Source: Amylibacter sp.
GTDB lineage: Bacteria; Pseudomonadota; Alphaproteobacteria; Rhodobacterales; Rhodobacteraceae
Direction: 5' to 3'
Assembly (NCBI GenBank): GCA_030625465.1
Contig: DAOUQS010000044.1
Location: forward strand, 1 to 10,652
Length of the DNA: 10,652 bases
Shown here: in pieces, positions 1 through 5,196 of the stretch
Numbering within the stretch: position 1 is the stretch's first letter
Layout of the letters: each line of letters opens with the position of its first letter
Program-made: the position numbers and the translations under genes
The notes under the pieces: model-generated
What the model was told of the DNA's origin: nothing
The model's input: the letters and a program-made list of their open reading frames with translations, nothing else
Database searches by the model: none

Positions 1-28
1 TGTTTATTTGGGCGCTTAGGTATCAGAC

Positions 29-751
29 ATGGAATTCGATAGACCCCTTATACCCGCAACGCTTATCCGTAGATATAAGCGTTTTTTGGCGGACGTCACG
101 CTGAATGATGGCCGTGAGGTGACAGCGCATGTTGCAAACCCCGGCTCGAGGTTGGGTATGAAGGACGCAGGCATGCGGGTCTGGCTAGAGTCAAACGACA
201 ATCCAAAGCGCAAGTTGAAATATTCATGGAAACTGGCGGAACTGGACGATGGCGCATTGATCGGGGTGGATACAAGCCTGCCGAATAAAATTGTGGATGA
301 GGCATTGCGCGGTAATGCAATTCCCGGGCTGGATTATACCAACATACGGCCAGAGGTGAAATACGGTGAAAACTCACGCGTGGACTTTTTGCTGACGCAA
401 GACGGTCGGCGCGATTGTTATCTGGAAGTAAAAAGCGTTACGTTATTACGCACAAAAGGTTTGGCGGAATTTCCTGATAGTGTCACAAAGCGCGGCGCTA
501 AACATATGGAAGAACTGGCCTGTATGGTGAAAGCGGGCCACCGCGCGGTCCTGCTGTTTTTGGTGCAGCGTAATGATGCGACCAGCTTTAATGTTGCGGG
601 TGATATTGACCCAGAATATCTGCGTGCATTTACCAAGGCAATAAAGGCAGGCGTTGAGGTTTATTGTTATGACACCAGCGTTTCAAACCAGGGCATCTGT
701 TTCGGTAAAAAGCTTGAAATAACCTTGCCTCTGGTCAGGGCCGTAGATTAG
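29..751 (+). CDS. sfsA: SfsA family protein (sugar fermentation stimulation protein A; OB-fold plus PD-(D/E)XK nuclease fold)
   Basis: The 240-residue product is the usual SfsA length and matches the E. coli protein almost throughout. It opens with MEFDRPL and LIRRYKRFLADV. HVANPGS at 34-40 falls in the N-terminal OB-like domain. The C-terminal half carries the nuclease-fold signature: RVDFLL with D119, YLEVKSVTL with E133 and K135 (the ExK pair), then FPDSVTKRGAKHMEEL at 148-162. All expected acidic and lysine residues are present, so the site looks intact. The family was first described in E. coli as a DNA-binding protein that stimulates maltose utilisation; structures of homologues suggest a nucleic-acid nuclease, but the cellular substrate is not settled. 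The ATG at 29 has a modest AGGT about eight bases upstream and gives the canonical N-terminus. The gene precedes map by 41 bp in the same direction, an arrangement I recall from Rhodobacterales. Confidence 0.95.
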   Translation: MEFDRPLIPATLIRRYKRFLADVTLNDGREVTAHVANPGSRLGMKDAGMRVWLESNDNPKRKLKYSWKLAELDDGALIGVDTSLPNKIVDEALRGNAIPGLDYTNIRPEVKYGENSRVDFLLTQDGRRDCYLEVKSVTLLRTKGLAEFPDSVTKRGAKHMEELACMVKAGHRAVLLFLVQRNDATSFNVAGDIDPEYLRAFTKAIKAGVEVYCYDTSVSNQGICFGKKLEITLPLVRAVD

Positions 752-780
752 GATTACCTAGCATTGGATTCTATGGGAAC

Positions 781-784
781 GGAG
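781..784 (+). promoter_or_regulatory. Shine-Dalgarno site deciding the TTG start of map
   Basis: GGAG lies eight bases before the TTG at 793. No in-frame ATG occurs until residue 25, deep inside the conserved N-terminal region. The TTG start yields the short leader before the conserved GITIHSKEDFEGM segment expected for this family, so the ribosome site and the homology agree. Confidence 0.7.
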
Positions 785-792
785 TAAGCCTT

Positions 793-1602
793 TTGGAAAG
801 CACGAAGAAGCCGCGATTAAATGCAGATGGCATAACTATTCATTCAAAAGAAGATTTTGAGGGTATGCGCCGTGCCGGACGTTTGGCTGCCGAAATTCTG
901 GATATGATCGGGCCTTATGTGAAACCGGGTGTGACTACGGAATATCTGGACCAGCTGTGCCATGATTATATGATCGCCAACAATTCGGTTCCGGCCACAC
1001 TGGGCTATCGCGGCTATCCGAAATCAAGCTGTATTTCGATCAACCATGTTGTTTGCCACGGTATTCCGTCAGAGAAAAAACTGAAAGACGGCGATATTCT
1101 GAATATTGATGTGACGTGCATTCTGGATGGCTGGTTTGGCGATAATTCGCGGATGTATGTTGCCGGTAAATTATCCCGCAAGGCAGATCGGTTGATACAG
1201 GTCACCCATGATGCTTTGATGCTTGGGATTGATCAGGTCAAGCCGGGCAATACCTTTGGTGATATTGGTGCGGCAATCCAGAAATATGCCGAAGCACACC
1301 GTTGTTCCGTGGTACGTGATTTTTGCGGTCATGGTCTTGGGCGTGTATTTCATGCGCCGCCGAATGTTTTGCACTACGGTAATTGGGGTACGGGAAATGT
1401 GCTGGAAGAAGGCATGTTTTTCACGATTGAGCCAATGATAAACCTGGGCAAGCCACAGACTAAAATACTTGCGGATGACTGGACGGCTGTGACGAAAGAT
1501 AAATCACTGACAGCACAGTTTGAACATTCGGTAGGTGTAACGGCGGATGGCTGTGAAATTTTTACCCTGTCCCCGAACGGCACATTTCACCCGACATATT
1601 AA
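793..1602 (+). CDS. map: Methionine aminopeptidase, type I
   Basis: This cytosolic dinuclear metalloenzyme removes the initiator methionine from new proteins when the second residue is small, after deformylation. The 269-residue product is a full-length type I enzyme without the zinc-finger or type II insertions. All five metal ligands are visible: D106 (NIDVT), D117 (FGDNSRMY), H180 (CGHGLG), E213 (TIEPM) and E244 (QFEHS). The conserved substrate-site histidine is H89 (CHGIP). The C-terminal run LADDWTAVTKDKSLTAQFEHS and the FHPTY end strongly resemble Rhodobacterales Map proteins. The start is TTG with a well-placed GGAG. It sits between sfsA and radC with short gaps (41 and 53 bp), so co-transcription is likely, although the palindrome before radC could mark a regulatory boundary. 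I see nothing defective. Confidence 0.97.
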   Translation: MESTKKPRLNADGITIHSKEDFEGMRRAGRLAAEILDMIGPYVKPGVTTEYLDQLCHDYMIANNSVPATLGYRGYPKSSCISINHVVCHGIPSEKKLKDGDILNIDVTCILDGWFGDNSRMYVAGKLSRKADRLIQVTHDALMLGIDQVKPGNTFGDIGAAIQKYAEAHRCSVVRDFCGHGLGRVFHAPPNVLHYGNWGTGNVLEEGMFFTIEPMINLGKPQTKILADDWTAVTKDKSLTAQFEHSVGVTADGCEIFTLSPNGTFHPTY

Positions 1603-1623
1603 GAATACCGCATCGCTGAAACC

Positions 1624-1637
1624 TTTGGTTAACCAAA
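1624..1637 (+). promoter_or_regulatory. Perfect 14-bp palindrome in the map-radC gap
   Basis: TTTGGTTAACCAAA reads identically on both strands and lies between the map stop and the radC start. With no loop it is a poor RNA hairpin but a plausible binding site for a dimeric repressor; it also contains TTAACC, a CtrA-like half-site, on each strand. It is not followed by a T-run, so it is not a typical intrinsic terminator. The regulator is unknown and chance cannot be excluded. Confidence 0.35.
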
Positions 1638-1655
1638 ACGGGCAACTATGGCCCT

Positions 1656-2411
1656 ATGGGACAGAATCTACTGAAGACCGAATTTGCAGAGGCCGCAATG
1701 CTTGGCTTTAGCTTGTCACAGGCCGCTGCTGCCGATCCTAAAAAACTGGAACACCGACACCGGTCGCAACTGCGCATGCGGTTTTTGAAAGGTGGCGAGC
1801 AGGCGATAACGGATTTCGAGCTGTTGGAATTGCTTGTCTTTCGCGCAATTCCAGACCGTGATGTACGGGCTTTGTGCAAAATGCTGCTGATACAGTTCGG
1901 CTCCTTTAACGGTGTTATCACGGCACCCGTATCCAGCTTGCGGAAAATTGGCGGTGTTGGGCAGGCGGTTATAAACGAGCTGAAAATTGTTCAGGCCGCC
2001 GCTTATAAAATGGCGCAATTACAAATTCTGGATAAGGATGTGCTGTCATCATGGGATCAGCTAATCGCGTATTGCAGATCAAGAATGGCACATTTGATAC
2101 AGGAACAATTCAGGGTTTTGTTTGTGGACAGCAAAAACAGGCTTATAGCCGATGAATGCCTGCAAAACGGTATCGTAAACCACGTGCCGGTATATCCGCG
2201 CCAAGTGGCCAAGCGTGCGCTGGAACTGGATGCAAGCGCGGTTATTCTTGTGCATAACCATCCTAGTGGTGATCCGGAACCGTCACCTGCCGATATCTCG
2301 GTTACATTGGGCATTATAGATGTGCTGGATGCGCTTTCCATAAAAGTGCATGACCATGTGATTATCGGGAAAGCCGGCAATACAAGCTTTAAGGCGCGCG
2401 GCCTGATTTAA
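1656..2411 (+). CDS. radC: RadC family protein (JAB1/MPN+ metalloprotease-like domain)
   Basis: The 251-residue product has the complete RadC architecture. The N-terminal region carries HRHRSQLRMRFLKGG and FELLELLVFRAIPDRDV (about 33-70). A helix-hairpin-helix-like segment, LRKIGGVGQAVINELK, covers 95-110. The JAB/MPN+ domain runs from about 128 to the end. The zinc motif HNHPSGDPEPS at 200-210 supplies H200 and H202, with D213 following, and VHDHVIIG at 231-238 is the family's late motif. Despite the name, RadC was shown not to be the E. coli radiation-repair gene; its biochemical role is unsettled, and homologues often appear near mobile DNA or competence genes. The start is uncertain: the ATG at 1656 has a weak ribosome site, while the in-frame ATG at 1698 (residue 15) has AGAGG five bases upstream and would still keep the whole conserved region. 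Confidence 0.93.
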   Translation: MGQNLLKTEFAEAAMLGFSLSQAAAADPKKLEHRHRSQLRMRFLKGGEQAITDFELLELLVFRAIPDRDVRALCKMLLIQFGSFNGVITAPVSSLRKIGGVGQAVINELKIVQAAAYKMAQLQILDKDVLSSWDQLIAYCRSRMAHLIQEQFRVLFVDSKNRLIADECLQNGIVNHVPVYPRQVAKRALELDASAVILVHNHPSGDPEPSPADISVTLGIIDVLDALSIKVHDHVIIGKAGNTSFKARGLI

Positions 2412-3910
2412 AGATTGTCCTTAACCCAAATCTCAACCCGGTTATTTATTGCGATGCCATTGGCGGTGTCTTCACAAGCCAGTGGTGACGCCTGACCATA
2501 GCCATGGACCTCTATTTTCAAAGCTGAAAAAAGAGCGTCATCATCGGCATTTTTTATCAGGTTTGCTATGGTCACAGCGGCGGCTTTGGAAAGACTGCTG
2601 CTGGTGGCAAGACTTTGTTTAGAGTCTGTAAATCCGGCAACAATCAAGGTCTGGTCGGCATAGTTTCCCAAGAACAGCTCGGAAACCAAGGCGTTAAGGG
2701 CAACGGTGGATTGCGGTGTCAAATGAACGCCATCGGGATTGAACCGTAAAATAGTTGAAAGCTGGCGCGCGCCGTTAAGGGTATCAAGCATCGAGCGAAA
2801 CGCGACCGCCTGGAGTGAGCCAGACGCGCCAAGCAAGCCATGCACAATGCGATTGCCCTGATTGTCCAGACTGTTTTCATGCACAGACAGGCTGGGATAG
2901 CCCTGACGGTCGATCATTGATTTTGCTTGCGGCTCATCAAGGTAATCAAGGAATTCGCGTGCGAAAATCGGCAAGGTATCGGGCTTTGCTGCCAGATAGT
3001 GATAGAATGTCGTCGGGTAGCTGCCCGATGAAATGTTAAAAACATTGGGCCGCATATATGCGCCGCAACTGCCAACGATTGGTAGCGCCCTGGCCGTGCG
3101 GCGGCTTGAAAAGCTGGTAAAGCCCAAGCTGTACGGGTCATTTGCCGCAGTTTTTGAAAGTGCTTCAATATCTGCAAAGCGTTTTGCCTTTTGCAGTTTG
3201 GAAAAATCAAACCCCAAGTCCATGGCGATTTGCGACAGGCCTGAAGAGGTCATTGGCAAGTAGACATTGATCGCCGCATCCGGCCCGCCAATATCTTTCC
3301 AATTTGTTATTGTACCTGAAAGAATATTTTGAAGTGCGGTCAAAGAAATGGATTTAACAGGGTTAATGCTGGAAGTGACAGCGACCAATGCATCTGCGGC
3401 AATTGGTATTTTGCGCGATTTATCTGTGGTGCTGGATAAGGTTTTTGCCGTGCCGCTGGTGATTATCAGGGTGCTTTTTATATCTAACGGATCCTTTGGC
3501 TTAATCGAAATTTTTGCAAATTCCTGTCCGTTGTCCGCAGTAATTTTGATGCGCGAGGCCGTAATGGTTTCAATTTCAGTTTGAATATCGGCGTCCAGCG
3601 AAAAGCTGTAGCTTTCCAGCAAGGGCACAAGCAAGTGATTTATCAGGGTTTGATTGCCCAAAATGGTGAATTCGGACGCAAGGCTTTCAATATCCGGGCA
3701 AGCAGTACCGCTACAGGTGACAGTCCTTGCGTCAACCTCAAGCTGGCCAAGGTCGGTTTCGATTAGATACATCCCGTTATCAAAACCAATAAGTTCCCCA
3801 ACCAGAGTAATCGGGCTGGAAGTTGATTTCAACGTGATTGGATCCGCCCAAGCCGCTTGCGAAAAGGTGCTTATCATTAATGAAACGGATAATAATCGAA
3901 GTAACAGCAT
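2408..3910 (-). CDS. Exported PstS-like substrate-binding protein fused to a C-terminal OmpA-like domain
   Basis: The product from the ATG at 3910 is 500 residues. Residues 1-22 form a clear signal peptide ending AWA, so it should be periplasmic or outer-membrane associated. Residues about 24-78 form a small N-terminal region (VGELIGFDNGMYLIETDLG) with a cysteine pair C66/C71. About 80-345 resembles phosphate-type periplasmic binding proteins (for example LQNILSGTITNWKDIGG at 193-209). About 386-500 is OmpA-like, with AGFTDS at 425-430 and GYGQASPLACEDT at 470-482 followed by NNRVEIWV. I recall this fusion annotated in Rhodobacterales as a phosphate-binding/OmpA protein; no permease or ATPase gene is nearby, so ligand and transport role are unproven. 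The frame is open back to a TTG at 3943, overlapping the upstream gene, but the ATG gives the better signal peptide. A444 replaces the usual OmpA-domain arginine. Confidence 0.85.
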   Translation of the reverse strand: MLLLRLLSVSLMISTFSQAAWADPITLKSTSSPITLVGELIGFDNGMYLIETDLGQLEVDARTVTCSGTACPDIESLASEFTILGNQTLINHLLVPLLESYSFSLDADIQTEIETITASRIKITADNGQEFAKISIKPKDPLDIKSTLIITSGTAKTLSSTTDKSRKIPIAADALVAVTSSINPVKSISLTALQNILSGTITNWKDIGGPDAAINVYLPMTSSGLSQIAMDLGFDFSKLQKAKRFADIEALSKTAANDPYSLGFTSFSSRRTARALPIVGSCGAYMRPNVFNISSGSYPTTFYHYLAAKPDTLPIFAREFLDYLDEPQAKSMIDRQGYPSLSVHENSLDNQGNRIVHGLLGASGSLQAVAFRSMLDTLNGARQLSTILRFNPDGVHLTPQSTVALNALVSELFLGNYADQTLIVAGFTDSKQSLATSSSLSKAAAVTIANLIKNADDDALFSALKIEVHGYGQASPLACEDTANGIAINNRVEIWVKDNL

Positions 3911-3923
3911 TTGGTATCGCCAA

Positions 3924-4982
3924 CTAGTTTCGTTGTGCCACAATCATGTTCCTGAGCATATTTTTCAACACAATACTTTCATTTTCAGCAGAACAATTTC
4001 GCACCGAGACATTCTTGCTTGCAAATTGCGCGCCAAGATCAGCGGTGTACTGCCCTGTGTTGATAGATAGTTTTGCGCCACATAAATTGTTCGGATTATT
4101 TAAGACGACCGTGAAATCCACGAACATATCATCGGGGTTATCTATGCTGTATATCTGGATAAATTTCCCGTTTTCAACGCTACTATTGCCAAGGGTTGTC
4201 AGATAACCGCCACCTTGTAGATAGGATTCTTTGTGTGTGCGGGTATTAAGCGGCGTGATTTGCTTGTTTTGTGCAAGGTCAAAGCCGCTTTCGTCTACGT
4301 GAAGCTGTAGATCAACCCTTCCTGACCACGCGATAATTGTGCGTTGTGCAGATGACAGGTCCTTGACCCGTGTCGAAATTGATTGCGACACCCCGTCAGC
4401 AAACGACACTTCGATATTTGCGGGGTCGGACAGCACCGGAATAATAATGGTAATCATACCCCTGTCATTCACGATTTCATTAAATCGCAGGCCCACATGT
4501 GTGATCGTGGCCACTTTGTTTTTATGGCAAGGCGCTATCAGTTCCAGCTTGATGCGCGCACCCCTAAGCGGTTTTGCGGTAAGGTTAAGCGCGCAATCAA
4601 TCTGTACGGGATCAATTTTCAAGGTGTCGTATTTTTGCGGGGTTACAAGAACCGAGGCCATTTCGGCCCCGCGAACATGCTTGAAGCCAGCGATATCAGG
4701 GCCCGCTTTATCAGGGATCGGCGGCAATAATACCTTCGCGATATTCAGGCTTTCGGGATTTTGATTGATAGCGGGCAGTTGCGGGCTTGATATTGCATCG
4801 GTTGTTGGCAGGAAACCGGTGTCCGCACTTGCGACTTTTATGGTGTTGGTTTTCGGGGCAAACAGCTCATCGCCTTTGTGTACGAAAGTACCGACCCCAA
4901 GTAATAAAACCAGGCCGGTTACAAATGTTATGGCTTTGTCATTAATGCGCACAGTGTGATTCCATGGATATATCCATGACAT
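3924..4982 (-). CDS. Conserved membrane-anchored periplasmic protein, partner of the binding-protein/OmpA gene
   Basis: The 352-residue product has a short cytoplasmic head with basic residues, one hydrophobic segment at about 18-34 (ITFVTGLVLLLGVGTFV), a Pro/Ser/Asn-rich linker to about 100, and a beta-rich soluble region. This predicts a single-pass inner-membrane protein with its bulk in the periplasm, or possibly an uncleaved exported protein. Four cysteines (C130, C152, C301, C330) in the outer part could form two disulfides. The pattern IDCALNLTAKP, then APCHKNKV, then a C-terminal VLKNMLRNMIVAQ resembles a Rhodobacterales family that I recall being loosely labelled 'translocase', a name I find no sequence support for. 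No catalytic motif is evident. It stands directly upstream of the binding-protein/OmpA gene, 13 bp from its ATG or overlapping by 20 bp if the TTG is used, so joint expression is very likely. The ribosome site is weak. Confidence 0.75.
   Translation of the reverse strand: MSWIYPWNHTVRINDKAITFVTGLVLLLGVGTFVHKGDELFAPKTNTIKVASADTGFLPTTDAISSPQLPAINQNPESLNIAKVLLPPIPDKAGPDIAGFKHVRGAEMASVLVTPQKYDTLKIDPVQIDCALNLTAKPLRGARIKLELIAPCHKNKVATITHVGLRFNEIVNDRGMITIIIPVLSDPANIEVSFADGVSQSISTRVKDLSSAQRTIIAWSGRVDLQLHVDESGFDLAQNKQITPLNTRTHKESYLQGGGYLTTLGNSSVENGKFIQIYSIDNPDDMFVDFTVVLNNPNNLCGAKLSINTGQYTADLGAQFASKNVSVRNCSAENESIVLKNMLRNMIVAQRN
4963..4978. repeat. Perfect 16-bp palindrome next to a start codon
   Basis: CATGGATATATCCATG is identical on both strands. 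It occupies codons 2-7 of the 352-residue gene, just inside the ATG at 4982-4980. It could be an operator covering the start, or a hairpin early in the mRNA that affects translation. It could also be chance, since it encodes ordinary residues (SWIYPW). Confidence 0.35.
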
Positions 4983-5003
4983 TATGCCAAATTAGCGGTC
5001 TTT

Positions 5004-5009
5004 ATTGTA
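5004..5009 (-). promoter_or_regulatory. Possible -10 element for the membrane-anchored/OmpA gene pair
   Basis: On the minus strand TACAAT is one base from the TATAAT consensus and lies about 22 bases upstream of the 4982 start. The -35 region at the expected distance has only a weak match (TTCTTT-like). The presence of a secA terminator upstream implies the pair needs its own promoter, which is the main argument. This is tentative. Confidence 0.25.
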
Positions 5010-5049
5010 TCGCACACAAGGTTTGAAAGAATCTGTGAGGATGATAAGA

Positions 5050-5130
5050 CACAGGCCCTACACATCGTGGCAGCCTGTGGGGAAATATCAACATGTAGCG
5101 AGCAATACACTGATTTTACAGTGAAAACTG
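5050..5130. other. Small hairpin cluster in the secA / envelope-pair gap
   Basis: The 214-bp gap from 4983 to 5196 contains no convincing gene. It has CACAGGC at 5050-5056 pairing with GCCTGTG at 5073-5079 around a 16-base loop, and CACTG at 5108-5112 pairing with CAGTG at 5119-5123 around six bases. The second arm can instead close a GAAA tetraloop with ACTG at 5127-5130. None has a clear T-run. They may be leader or terminator fragments, or chance. Confidence 0.25.
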
Positions 5131-5150
5131 CCATAATTCAGTCTAATTTG

Positions 5151-5187
5151 AAGGCACGGGTAAAAATTTAAATAATTCCCGTGCCTT
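5151..5187 (-). terminator. Stem-loop terminator downstream of secA
   Basis: AAGGCACGGG at 5151-5160 pairs perfectly over ten bases with CCCGTGCCTT at 5178-5187, starting ten bases after the secA stop codon. The 17-base loop is A/T rich. The transcript beyond the stem on the minus strand is not a strong U-run, so it may be an inefficient or factor-assisted terminator, or a 3'-end-stabilising hairpin. The position fits the end of the secA message well. Confidence 0.6.
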
Positions 5188-5196
5188 TAACCGGCT

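Noticed and set aside
767..771. GATTC upstream of map (and GAATC at 1664 near radC), considered as CcrM/GcrA methylation control sites.
   Set aside because: GANTC occurs about once per 256 bp by chance, and no clustering or promoter context supports regulation.
3908..3943. TTG at 3943 as the start of the binding-protein/OmpA gene.
   Set aside because: It would place polar residues WHNETSWRYQ ahead of a textbook signal peptide that begins at the ATG at 3910, so the ATG is preferred, though neither has a strong ribosome site.
4339..4764. A long open frame on the + strand opposite the 352-residue gene.
   Set aside because: It is fully antisense to a gene with a membrane anchor and recognisable family features, has no domain I recognise, and looks like an artefact of codon use.
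2408..4982. A horizontally acquired island or mobile element containing the envelope gene pair.
   Set aside because: No flanking repeats, integrase, transposase or tRNA, and I see no obvious change in composition or codon use from the neighbours.
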